A stretch of DNA of 64,000 bases from Paenibacillus plantarum (GTDB lineage Bacteria > Bacillota > Bacilli > Paenibacillales > NBRC-103111), in NCBI RefSeq assembly GCF_013141695.1, contig NZ_WHNY01000065.1, positions 124,001 through 188,000 on the forward strand, read 5' to 3'. The notes beneath the pieces were generated by a model. That model searched no databases and was not told where the DNA came from. It worked only from the letters and a program-made list of their open reading frames with translations. Numbering within the stretch: position 1 is the stretch's first letter; each line of letters opens with the position of its first letter. Below, piece by piece: positions 45,090-53,874 of the stretch. The position numbers were made by a program, and so were the translations under genes.

Positions 45090-46665
45090 ACTTCTGTGGA
45101 GAGGTCCCGGTTATTTTTTTGAACAAGGTGCAAAAATACTTCTCATTATGAACGCCAACAGCCTCTGCCAACTCTAAATTCGAATAGTCACGCTTACGCA
45201 GCAGCTCGATGGCCCGCTCAATTCTGCGTTTGGAGACGTAATCGGTGAAATTGATCCCTAATTCTTTCTTGAAAAGCTCACTCACATATGTCGGATTCAA
45301 ATGTATATGCTCTGCTACAACGCCTAGGGAAATTGATTCCTTCAGGTGATCCTCAACGAAACGCATCGCCTTCACCATTTCGAGACGCAAACCGCTCCCT
45401 TCTGCACGGGCATGCAGCTTCTCCCACTCCACGCGCAGACGCTCCACCAATTGATGCAGATGCGTACAGTCCGCAAATGTAACTACATCGGCTGTAACTT
45501 CATGATCAGCTGGTAGCATTCGCTGGCGAAGACGTGCGCACCAGCCCTCGATATAACCCAACAGTTTGCCAGGCACAATGCGATGGTTATGCAGCACATG
45601 CAGCAAAGGCGCAAGTGCTTCGCCTCCCGAAGACTTCGCACTAGAACGCTCGAGCGTTTGCTCAAAGCGTTCTGTTAACTCGCGCCAGTCACTTTCGCTA
45701 TAGCCTAACCTGCGATTTGGCGTAATGACTGTGCCAAAGCTGGCATAGAAAGTGTCCTCAAGCGCACCTTTGGCTTCCTCGTAGGCCGCCGGCGCGGAAC
45801 CCCAACCGTTGTACATCCGGCTCACACCCATCGAAACCGAGATCCGCAAGTACGTTTTGATCGCATCACGGATACTTTCCCCAAGCTCGTAACAGTTCCG
45901 GTCGAACGACTGTTCGCTGCCTGCCCGAATCGTAGCCAGAGCAACGATGACGCCCTGCTGCAACTCACAAGCGAAGCAGCTCCCATTCTCCCTGAGCACT
46001 TCCTCGATAATATTTAACATGCCGTACTTGAGCATGTTACGGTCCGCTGGCGAATACTCCGAGCAGAATACATCGTAATTATCAAAACGCACAGCAAAGC
46101 ACCCATACTGCCGCGGCTCAAAGCCTGGTACTAGCTCCGCGCTTCGGCGCTCCATAACAGGATCAGATACCTCCCCACGGAGCAGCTCTTCCAGCAGATG
46201 CTTGCGCAGACGATAGGAATTCTCCTTCACAGATCCGCTGAGGCTTTGCAGGCGACGTTCCTTCTCCTCGCGTGCGATCACGTTATCGCGCGCTTTGGAC
46301 AAGGCTGTGCGTACATCTTCTTCGCGCAGGGGCACCTTGACCAGATATTCAAACACACCCATGGCAATTGCTTGTTTGGCATAGGCGAAATCCGAGTAGG
46401 CGCTTAGGATGATGACTTCCACGCCAGGCAACCGCTCCCGCAGCTGACGAACGAGCTCAATCCCGTCCATGCCAGGCATCACGATATCCGTGATAATGAG
46501 ATCAGGACGCAACTCCGTAGCCTTCTCCAGTGCTTCAGCGCCCGAATAAGCACGACCAACAAGCCGGAATGGCATCCGGCGCTCCGCCCACCGCCCGAAG
46601 TATGTCTCTAGCCGCTGCACCATCGGCGGCTCATCATCCACAATGAGGCAAGTCACCTCTCTCAT
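45064..46665 (-). CDS. YesN-type AraC response regulator
   Basis: 533 residues. A receiver domain (1-125; LIVDDEPP, phospho-Asp in DLIITDIVMPGMDG, Lys in EYLVKVPLREED), a ~300-residue linker domain, and two AraC helix-turn-helix motifs at the end (SLGVVAEHIHLNPTYVSELF and NLELAEAVGVHNEKYFCTLF). Paired by a 4-base overlap with the kinase gene upstream, it probably activates this sugar cluster. Confidence 0.94.
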   Translation of the reverse strand: MREVTCLIVDDEPPMVQRLETYFGRWAERRMPFRLVGRAYSGAEALEKATELRPDLIITDIVMPGMDGIELVRQLRERLPGVEVIILSAYSDFAYAKQAIAMGVFEYLVKVPLREEDVRTALSKARDNVIAREEKERRLQSLSGSVKENSYRLRKHLLEELLRGEVSDPVMERRSAELVPGFEPRQYGCFAVRFDNYDVFCSEYSPADRNMLKYGMLNIIEEVLRENGSCFACELQQGVIVALATIRAGSEQSFDRNCYELGESIRDAIKTYLRISVSMGVSRMYNGWGSAPAAYEEAKGALEDTFYASFGTVITPNRRLGYSESDWRELTERFEQTLERSSAKSSGGEALAPLLHVLHNHRIVPGKLLGYIEGWCARLRQRMLPADHEVTADVVTFADCTHLHQLVERLRVEWEKLHARAEGSGLRLEMVKAMRFVEDHLKESISLGVVAEHIHLNPTYVSELFKKELGINFTDYVSKRRIERAIELLRKRDYSNLELAEAVGVHNEKYFCTLFKKITGTSPQKFVSANWRD

Positions 46666-48446
46666 TGCGCCTCCCCCCTTCCGCGTTCCTCAAGCTGATT
46701 TTGTGCTGTATCATCAGGGAATGTCAGTGTTACACATGTTCCACGACCTGGTTCACTCCATACACTAAGCCCATAAGGCTCCCCATAATTCAAACGGATG
46801 CGTTGATGGATGTTGTACAAGCCTATTCGTTTACGGTGATCAAAATTTCTTCCCACAGGATCCTCAAGCAATAGCTCCGTTGTCTTATCAGGTGTCATAC
46901 CGATCCCTTGATCCTCAACCTCAACGATGAGATTGCCATCACGACGGACGGCAGACAATCGAATAGCTCCCGGTTTCCGCCCACCTGCGTAGCCATGGAA
47001 AATACTGTTCTCCACAATCGGTTGAAGTGCCATTCGTAAGACAGGAAGTTCTAAGGTAACTGGATCGACCTCTTCTATCAGCTCAAATTCACAGTCATAT
47101 CGGATCTGTTGAATATATAAATAATCCTTCACATTCCGCAATTCCTGTTCCAAATTGACACGGTCCGAGAACTCCGTAATGCCGTATTCTAGGATCGAAA
47201 TCAGTGCTTCAATGATGTTATCTACCTCATGATAGCGCCCAAATGCGACCACATTGGAAATTGAGCCTAGCGTATTGTATAGAAAATGCGGATTGATTTG
47301 AGACTGCAGCACTTGAATCTCTAACTCTTTCTTCTTGCGCTCGCCACGGTTCACATGCTCAATTAAGGTACGAATCTGGCCTAGCATGTCGTCGAATGTT
47401 GCTGCCAGTTTGCCGAACTCATCACGGCGTGCGCTCGATATGTTAACGTTCAAATCTCCGTGACCAACTTGGTTTATTTTGCGAATCAGATAGTACACAG
47501 GCGTTCGAATCATGCGGGCCACGAAGCCAGCCGTCAACACACTAAGCAAGAAGCCCAGCAACAGCAGGCCTATGAAAAATGTCTCCATCCGTTTAAGCGA
47601 GGTTTGCAGCGTCGTTCCGTCATAGAAAGCAAATACAATCCATTTGGTTCGTGGATTAATGCTCTTCATAATGGTCACAGCCGTACCATTCATATGGTCA
47701 GTAAAGACATCATCCTTGGACTCGACAAGCTCCCGACCATCTCGGTCATCAAAGCGTAGACGATGATCGACGATACTGAACAGGCGGCTGCCCGCTGGCT
47801 CCAGAATGACACGTCCCTCTTTGTCCATAATGCCTAACTGTAAATCGTTGCTGCCACCGCCAACTTTCTGCAATCGCTCCTGCATCGCAGTTAGATTCAG
47901 ATCCACAGCCACGGCCATGGGTTCGCCCGCTATGGTAATCGCTTTGGTGAAAGTGACTGTCCAACCAGAGAAGAAGTTCTGATACGGCTGACTAACTGTC
48001 ACGGCCCCGTAGGCGTTACTGTAGGCCATTTTATATATTGGATCACGATCATCTCTAGAATCGTTAATGACCTTGGTGACAGGATTTCCGCCTAGAATAG
48101 ACAAATCTTTGCGAATCACGTACACGTCTGTCAGCATGATCGCGTTCTCCCGATAGGCATTCTCTAGAGCAGCTTGCGCAGCCGTCAGATCATTACGCCA
48201 CGAAGCCGCTGAAGTGGAGAGTTGGCCGATCGTATTTTGCACAAGAAGAAAGTACAGATCGATATATTCCTCTTCCTTATGCAGCAACTGTGTCGCCTGG
48301 TTGAGCTGACTCGAGGTAATTTCATTTTTAATATAACGGTAAGATAAGCCGCTTAGAATAGCTTCCGAGCTGAGCACGAAGACGAAACAGACCAGAAACA
48401 GTCGGAATGATATATTGTGGAACCATTTCTTGATCCAATCTCGCAT
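46662..48446 (-). CDS. YesM-type sensor histidine kinase
   Basis: 594 residues. Two membrane helices (about 13-35 and 288-312) flank a ~250-residue extracellular sensor domain, probably Cache-like. HAMP follows, then the His-kinase box with QSQINPHFLYNTLGSISNVV (phospho-His) and an ATPase domain with VENSIFHGYAG and EDQGIGMT. The ligand is probably a sugar or the ABC binding protein. Confidence 0.94.
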   Translation of the reverse strand: MRDWIKKWFHNISFRLFLVCFVFVLSSEAILSGLSYRYIKNEITSSQLNQATQLLHKEEEYIDLYFLLVQNTIGQLSTSAASWRNDLTAAQAALENAYRENAIMLTDVYVIRKDLSILGGNPVTKVINDSRDDRDPIYKMAYSNAYGAVTVSQPYQNFFSGWTVTFTKAITIAGEPMAVAVDLNLTAMQERLQKVGGGSNDLQLGIMDKEGRVILEPAGSRLFSIVDHRLRFDDRDGRELVESKDDVFTDHMNGTAVTIMKSINPRTKWIVFAFYDGTTLQTSLKRMETFFIGLLLLGFLLSVLTAGFVARMIRTPVYYLIRKINQVGHGDLNVNISSARRDEFGKLAATFDDMLGQIRTLIEHVNRGERKKKELEIQVLQSQINPHFLYNTLGSISNVVAFGRYHEVDNIIEALISILEYGITEFSDRVNLEQELRNVKDYLYIQQIRYDCEFELIEEVDPVTLELPVLRMALQPIVENSIFHGYAGGRKPGAIRLSAVRRDGNLIVEVEDQGIGMTPDKTTELLLEDPVGRNFDHRKRIGLYNIHQRIRLNYGEPYGLSVWSEPGRGTCVTLTFPDDTAQNQLEERGRGEAQ

Positions 48447-48484
48447 GATGTTCGCACCCCTCGTAGCTAGCTATAGAAATGTAG

Positions 48485-48505
48485 AAAAAGAGGAGGCTTC
48501 TCCCC
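48485..48505 (-). terminator. Weak terminator between binding protein and kinase genes
   Basis: GGGGAG-AAGC-CTCCTC, a 6-bp stem with one G-T pair, followed by five Ts. It could lower expression of the regulators relative to the transporter. Confidence 0.5.
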
Positions 48506-48518
48506 TTTCCCCACTTAA

Positions 48519-50132
48519 TTATTTTATAACACCGTCACCTTGCAGCTGTTTCGTATAATTGGCAATCGCATCGTTCAGCTTGAATTTGTCCTGCAGCGTC
48601 TTCACGTACGTATCCCAGTTCGTTAAAGGCTCTTTGCCCGTTACGAATTTAAGCATCATTTCATTCGCATATTTGAGGCGATCTTGCGACATAGGGTCAG
48701 CTGGATCATCAAAAACACGTGGATTTACGTTATTATCCTTCAAGTAGCTCGTGTTAATCTTCTGGTTCGCGTTCGTGATATCAGGCTTCTGGAAGTCGAA
48801 GTATACGCCGTCCGTCGCTTTGCGAACGAAAGCATAGTTATAGCGCCACTCAATTTCCTTTTCGTTGTAAGTGGATCTATCGATTAACTTCGGTGTACCA
48901 TTCGTCACAGTAAAGGACTTATCTTTGATCCCATAAGCTAGGAACGGATACGCATCTTTATTGGTGTATAGATATTGAATGAACTGCATGGCACGCTTCG
49001 CTTTGCCTGGATCCTTCATCGCTTCCTTCGAAAGTCCAATGAGAGACTGTTGGAATGGCTTCATGTCAAGGATTTGATCTCCATACGGTCCTTTAGGAGG
49101 TGCGATTTGCTTCCAATCTGGCACACTGCCTCCGGCATCCTGCATTTTTTTCGTTTCCGCAGGCTCTAGACGGCGCCAATCTTCGATCATAATACCAACC
49201 TTGCCTTGGTACATTTTATTATCACGTTTGAGTCCGTCGTCGATCGTTACCCAGTCAGGGTCAACAACTTTCGCATCGATCATTTCTTTAATGAACGTCA
49301 GCGCTTCCTTTGTTTTGGCATCGGTGTTGTAGACAACAACTTTACCGTCTTTGACATCTACAAAGTTAGGCTGTACACCGTACATCCAGAAAATCTGTTG
49401 GAAACCTTGCGCACCACTCGTGCTGTACCCTAGTGAGCCGTCCTTCGGCAGCATGGCGACGTAACCATACGTATCATTCTTACCATTACCGTCTGGATCG
49501 TTGAACGTGAACGCTTTCATAACGTTGAGTAATTCTTGTGGATTCGTCGGAACCGACAGGTTCAACTTTTTGAGCCATGTATTGTTAATCCACCAACCAT
49601 TGACGCCGCCAACGGCTTCAGAAGCTGGTAAACCAATCATGTGACCTTTATATTTCATAGGCTCGAGGCGTGAAGGATCGAATGCTTTTGGAAGCTCAGG
49701 GAACTCCTTCAGCAAATCATCGAGATCGGCGAGCAAGCCTTGATCGTAATATTTAATCGCAGAGGCACGGTCAGGGAAAGAGACGATATCAGGAATTTGA
49801 TTAGAAGAGATCAGCAGGTTGAGCTTATCTTTCCAATTTTCTCCGCCCATGATCATATCAAGATCCATATTATTGTCTTTCTCGATCATTTGACGAATTG
49901 GATCCTGCTCTTTCGCTGGCATTGGCGTTGTTAATCGATAACCAACTGTATTATAAAAGCTTACTTTATACTTCTTATCTGCTTCCACCGGCTTAGCCGA
50001 TTGCGTGGCTCCAGTAGAGGGGGCAACGCTCGCGCTTGGTGAAGCCGTATTCTCAGCCTTGCTGCAACCTGCAGCAACAACCCCTAGGATCACAGTCATA
50101 CTGAGCAACGCACTTGCGTAATTCTTTTTCAT
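48519..50132 (-). CDS. Extracellular sugar-binding lipoprotein (LplA-like)
   Basis: 537 residues. A lipoprotein signal with the lipobox VVAAGC, then a Ser/Pro/Thr-rich linker, then a family-1-type solute-binding protein typical of the LplA/YtcQ group in size and context. It would deliver an oligosaccharide to the two permeases encoded upstream. Confidence 0.92.
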   Translation of the reverse strand: MKKNYASALLSMTVILGVVAAGCSKAENTASPSASVAPSTGATQSAKPVEADKKYKVSFYNTVGYRLTTPMPAKEQDPIRQMIEKDNNMDLDMIMGGENWKDKLNLLISSNQIPDIVSFPDRASAIKYYDQGLLADLDDLLKEFPELPKAFDPSRLEPMKYKGHMIGLPASEAVGGVNGWWINNTWLKKLNLSVPTNPQELLNVMKAFTFNDPDGNGKNDTYGYVAMLPKDGSLGYSTSGAQGFQQIFWMYGVQPNFVDVKDGKVVVYNTDAKTKEALTFIKEMIDAKVVDPDWVTIDDGLKRDNKMYQGKVGIMIEDWRRLEPAETKKMQDAGGSVPDWKQIAPPKGPYGDQILDMKPFQQSLIGLSKEAMKDPGKAKRAMQFIQYLYTNKDAYPFLAYGIKDKSFTVTNGTPKLIDRSTYNEKEIEWRYNYAFVRKATDGVYFDFQKPDITNANQKINTSYLKDNNVNPRVFDDPADPMSQDRLKYANEMMLKFVTGKEPLTNWDTYVKTLQDKFKLNDAIANYTKQLQGDGVIK

Positions 50133-50212
50133 CTTTGAACCTCTCCCTTTAGTCTATTATACATGCTATATCGAGAGTTGCCTCTAGATATCATCGCGAT
50201 TTTGGCCCCCTA

Positions 50213-51085
50213 TTATCCTTTCACTGAGCCAAGCAGTACACCTCGGGTAAAATGCTTCTGGATGAACGGATACACAACCAATATCGGCAACGTTGTAATG
50301 GCGACGGACGCCATTTGGACCGAAATGGGGTTTACCGAGTTAGCAGCTTCTGCTGCATCCCCGCTAATAGCGACAGAGGCAAGCAAGATTTGCCTTAGAA
50401 ATAGCTGTACAGGCTGATTCTCTGGAGTGTTGATGTAGAGCAGGGCATCGAAATAACTATTCCAGTGCCATACAGCGTAGAAAAGACCAATCGTCGCGAT
50501 AATCGGTACAGACAGCGGAATGACGATGCGTACCAGGATGGCGATTTCACCCGCTCCATCGATACGAGCAGCCTCGTCTATGGCCTCAGGCAACTGTTCG
50601 AAAAAGCTTTTCACAATCATGAGATAGAACGCATTGATCAATCCAGGAATGATGAGTGACCATTCGGAATCGAGCAGTCCTATATTTTTCACGAGCAAGT
50701 AGCCCGGAATAATACCGCCGTTGAACAGCATGGTGAATACAATGAACAGCAGGAATGGGCTTCGGCCAGGCAAGGCTTTGCGAGATAGCGGAAGTGCTGT
50801 AATCACTGTGAATACTAGGTTTAGCAGCGTACCGACAATGACACGAAAGAGGGTAACTTGGTAGGCATCGAGTAATCGACCGCCTTGCATAATCTCTCGG
50901 TAAGCTGTCAATGTGGTATGTGTCGGGATAATGACCAGCCCGTCTTTCTTAATGAACTCGGAAATCGGTGTCAGTGAGACGCTGATAACATACAGGAAAG
51001 GCAATACACAAGAAGCAGCGAGCAGGCTGAGCAGCAAATAGTTAACGCCTTGGGCGAGTCGGTCGCCTGTGGTCATATGACGCAT
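50213..51085 (-). CDS. Carbohydrate ABC transporter permease (LplC/YtcP-like)
   Basis: 290 residues, six helices; the EAA loop reads IDEAARIDGAGEIAILVRIVIPL. It couples to an ATPase that is not encoded here. It ends MR...VKG-type as is usual for this group (HFTRGVLLGSVKG). Confidence 0.94.
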   Translation of the reverse strand: MRHMTTGDRLAQGVNYLLLSLLAASCVLPFLYVISVSLTPISEFIKKDGLVIIPTHTTLTAYREIMQGGRLLDAYQVTLFRVIVGTLLNLVFTVITALPLSRKALPGRSPFLLFIVFTMLFNGGIIPGYLLVKNIGLLDSEWSLIIPGLINAFYLMIVKSFFEQLPEAIDEAARIDGAGEIAILVRIVIPLSVPIIATIGLFYAVWHWNSYFDALLYINTPENQPVQLFLRQILLASVAISGDAAEAANSVNPISVQMASVAITTLPILVVYPFIQKHFTRGVLLGSVKG

Positions 51086-51100
51086 GGATGATTCCTCCTT

Positions 51101-52003
51101 CTACCAGATTTGTCCGTCGAATTTTTTGGCAATCCGATTCGCACCAAGTACAAGCACGAAGCCGATTACTGATTTAAACAACCCGACAGCGGTAGCAAGT
51201 CCAATACGTCCCTCTTGTAAACCGACCCGATACACCCATGTCTCGATAACATCGGCCTTCCCTTGATTAAGCGGATTGAGCATGATGAAGATTTGATCAA
51301 AACCAACATCAAGAATGGCGCTGAGCCGCAGCACGAGCATGAGGATAATGACATTGCGAATACCCGGTAGGGTAATATGCCATAACTGACGGGACTGCGA
51401 CGCGCCATCCATCGTTGCTGCTTCGTACAGGCTTGGATCGATACCCGTGAGCGCTGCCAAGTAAATGATGGCTCCCCAGCCGACTGACTGCCAAATGTCT
51501 GTCGTTACAATAAGCGTTCGGATCAGACCAGATTCCGTTAAGAAGGATATGCGGTCTAAGTGGAAGGCGGTTAACAATTGGTTAACGAGCCCTGTTCCAG
51601 GTGCGAGGAAAGCCACCAGCAACCCGTAAATAATGACCCATGATAGAAAGTGAGGCAGGTAGGTCAAGGTTTGAATGGTTCTTTTGAACCCCGCCCCAGT
51701 AACGGCATTGAGCATTAAAGCTAGAATAATCGGTGCTGGAAACGAGAATACCAGTTTGTAAAACGAAATCAGAATGGTGTTTCCAATAATTTGTTTGAAG
51801 TACACACCATCGAAAAATAGCTGAAAGTTCTGCCAGCCGACCCACGGGCTTTCCCAGAGTCCTTGCAGGACGTTGTAGTTCTTAAATGCAGCGGCGATGT
51901 ACACCATCGGCACATATTTGAATACCGCAAAGTACAGCAAGCCCGGAATTAATAGGGCATACATGACACCGTATCTTCGCAGCAGGTTCATCGTTCGATG
52001 CAT
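51101..52003 (-). CDS. Carbohydrate ABC transporter permease (LplB/YteP-like)
   Basis: 300 residues, six helices; the EAA loop is LYEAATMDGASQSRQLWHITLPGI. It pairs with the next permease. A shared MsmX-type ATPase encoded elsewhere is expected for this transporter class. Confidence 0.94.
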   Translation of the reverse strand: MHRTMNLLRRYGVMYALLIPGLLYFAVFKYVPMVYIAAAFKNYNVLQGLWESPWVGWQNFQLFFDGVYFKQIIGNTILISFYKLVFSFPAPIILALMLNAVTGAGFKRTIQTLTYLPHFLSWVIIYGLLVAFLAPGTGLVNQLLTAFHLDRISFLTESGLIRTLIVTTDIWQSVGWGAIIYLAALTGIDPSLYEAATMDGASQSRQLWHITLPGIRNVIILMLVLRLSAILDVGFDQIFIMLNPLNQGKADVIETWVYRVGLQEGRIGLATAVGLFKSVIGFVLVLGANRIAKKFDGQIW

Positions 52004-52109
52004 GAGCTGCCTCTCCTCTCTTTGTTTGTTTGTTATACTTTTATTGTAGCGCCGCGGAAGAGGCGATCCTTTTCATATCTTTGGCAGATGGTCTAAAATC
52101 TTCGGAAAT

Positions 52110-52141
52110 ACGAAAGCCGCCTCCTCGTTGGGAGACGGCTT
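52110..52141 (-). terminator. Hairpin between glycosidase and permease genes
   Basis: AAGCCGTCTCC pairs with GGAGGCGGCTT (11 bp, one G-T pair) directly after the stop; only TTTC follows, so it may be a leaky terminator or mRNA stabiliser. Confidence 0.55.
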
Positions 52142-52143
52142 CA

Positions 52144-53160
52144 TTAAACTCCTCCTAACGGAATTCGAATGTTATACGATCGGCTTCCCTCCCGTTCAAG
52201 TACAGCGCACAGCAGGACGGCAGGCTTCCCGCTCTCGTCAAACCACAACTGTGGGCGTTCCAGTCTGAGGACGGATTGTGTGACCTGATGAGACCAGGGA
52301 ATTTGAAGATCGAACGCCAGTACATACCGCGATGGTCGCCACACAATGCCGTCTGCTGATTCAAACAAGGCCACAGAGCCACGTTCAGATTTCGTAAAAT
52401 AACCTTGAAAGTCCTTCATCAATGCATAGTACGCGTTGCCCTGACACCATACGTAAGGGTCCTCTACCGCCCAATCGTTCGTTGGGTTCGTTACGGTTGG
52501 CTCTGGCTGCTTACGGAACGGTCCTAGCGGATGATCAGCAAAGGCTACGCCCGCGTTAACAGCTCCGCCCTTTGGCGGAGGACCCTCGGCTACACCTTTG
52601 TACATCATCAAAATACGACCGTCCATGGTCTTACAAACCGTGGGATTACTCGTCATGAGTCCGTCCCACTTCCCTGGGGAGACATCAAGCACGGGCGATG
52701 TCGCACGGGTCCATGGACCTGCAGGGTGGTCAGCCACCGCAACGCCGATACGTTGATGGTTGCGATACGACCACCATGTTGCCTCATCGGCAGGTTGGTC
52801 GAGATCAAAATCGGGGCCATGCGTCCCCATGTAATACAGGTAATAGCGATTACCATGTCGTAAAATCGCTGGATTGTGCGCCACATCCCTGTCCCAGATC
52901 GCTGCGCCATCTCTACAAGTCCCGAGCGCATCCACATGGTGGAACGGACCCAACGGATTATCCGATACCGCATAAGCGATTTCGGAATGCGTCACCCAGG
53001 ACTCAAAACCAGCGCTTTCAGGCCAACGCGAATAAAACAAGTAATACCTCCCCTCCTCCGCATCTCGCGTCATCGATCCACACCAAACATGCCATCCATC
53101 TAACTCGAACTTCGCCCCAGCCGGCACTGGCTGAAGCATCTCCTGAAAATTCATGCACAC
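52144..53160 (-). CDS. Beta-propeller glycosidase-like protein (GH43/GH117-like)
   Basis: 338 residues, no signal peptide. Repeated blades with YYLFYS, HNPAILRHGNRYYLYYMG, SNPTVCKTMDGRILMMYKG and VEDPYVWCQGNAYYALMKD show a five-bladed propeller fold; conserved Asp and Glu sit at the blade starts. Similar proteins attack arabinosyl or related glycosides. The exact family and substrate are uncertain. It is first in the sugar cluster. Confidence 0.75.
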   Translation of the reverse strand: MCMNFQEMLQPVPAGAKFELDGWHVWCGSMTRDAEEGRYYLFYSRWPESAGFESWVTHSEIAYAVSDNPLGPFHHVDALGTCRDGAAIWDRDVAHNPAILRHGNRYYLYYMGTHGPDFDLDQPADEATWWSYRNHQRIGVAVADHPAGPWTRATSPVLDVSPGKWDGLMTSNPTVCKTMDGRILMMYKGVAEGPPPKGGAVNAGVAFADHPLGPFRKQPEPTVTNPTNDWAVEDPYVWCQGNAYYALMKDFQGYFTKSERGSVALFESADGIVWRPSRYVLAFDLQIPWSHQVTQSVLRLERPQLWFDESGKPAVLLCAVLEREGSRSYNIRIPLGGV

Positions 53161-53239
53161 CTCTCCTAGCTGCGTAAGGATTTACATTCGTACAGAACCA
53201 GTGTAAGGCGTATGCGGCTTGGAAAGGTTCCATATTTTC

Positions 53240-53390
53240 GTAAGATGGTTTGAACTTTTGGGATGTGTGAGTGGATTGGTGAGTACTGAACAGTTGGCGT
53301 GGGATTGTGGCTGGATTATGGTTGTTCCGCGGCTGGTAGACATCTGGTGGACGCATGGTGAGCGACTGGTGACTGACGATTCGTGTTTAG
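53240..53390. other. TGG-rich low-complexity tract
   Basis: Degenerate TGG/GTG triplets on the plus strand between the glycosidase-like gene and dyad cluster C. No gene or stem explains it. Confidence 0.6.
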
Positions 53391-53436
53391 ATGTATAGAC
53401 TACAGCTAATTTGCTCGATTCTGACGTGTTTCCGTG

Positions 53437-53573
53437 AATAGATGGAAAAAGTACATCTAATTTATCTCGAACTTGCAGAATCGAGCGAATCGAAGGAATT
53501 TAACTACAGGAAATACAGTTAATCTTTCAGATTCGAAAAATCCGCTTCAAATAGATGGACAAAATCCAGTTAG
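53437..53573. repeat. Dyad-repeat cluster C
   Basis: AATAGATGGAAAAA (53438), TTTAACTACAGG with TACAGTTAA (53499-53522), and ATAGATGGA, CAAAA, TCCAGTTAG (53549-53572). Also GCTCGATTCTG/CAGAATCGAG, an inverted repeat between 53413 and 53485. Confidence 0.8.
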
Positions 53574-53579
53574 TTTGCG

Positions 53580-53825
53580 GGAGGCCGGAGATGGGTGGAT
53601 GTGCCAGATGAAGGTGGGGAGCTAATTCAGGGGCTTGGAGATGAAGGTGAAATATGTGTAAAGTGGCTAGGGAGAGATAGTTTTGGGGTTGCAGCGGTAA
53701 TATGGAGGGGGTGAAGGTAACCAGATTAGGTGGAAGTCGAGGATGATGGAAGGCGTCAAGAAAAGCTAGTTTGCGGAAAAGGGAGCTGAAGCTCTGAGTG
53801 GAAGCTGTAGGTAGCCAGGTTAGGT
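53580..53825. other. Purine-rich low-complexity tract
   Basis: The plus strand is dominated by G and A (GGAGATGAAGGTG-like units). It lies between cluster C and the glyA terminator, as in the tract at 16015-16150. Confidence 0.65.
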
Positions 53826-53831
53826 AGAAAC

Positions 53832-53860
53832 AAAAAAGACCAGCTCCAAAAAGCTGGCCC
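53832..53860 (-). terminator. Intrinsic terminator after glyA
   Basis: Minus-strand GCCAGCT, TTTTGG loop, AGCTGGT, then six Ts. Confidence 0.9.
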
Positions 53861-53874
53861 TACAAAAGTAGCTA

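Noticed and set aside
53018..53356. 112-codon minus-strand frame before the glycosidase-like gene
   Set aside because: Covers the TGG-rich tract and the gene start in a different frame; no ribosome site.
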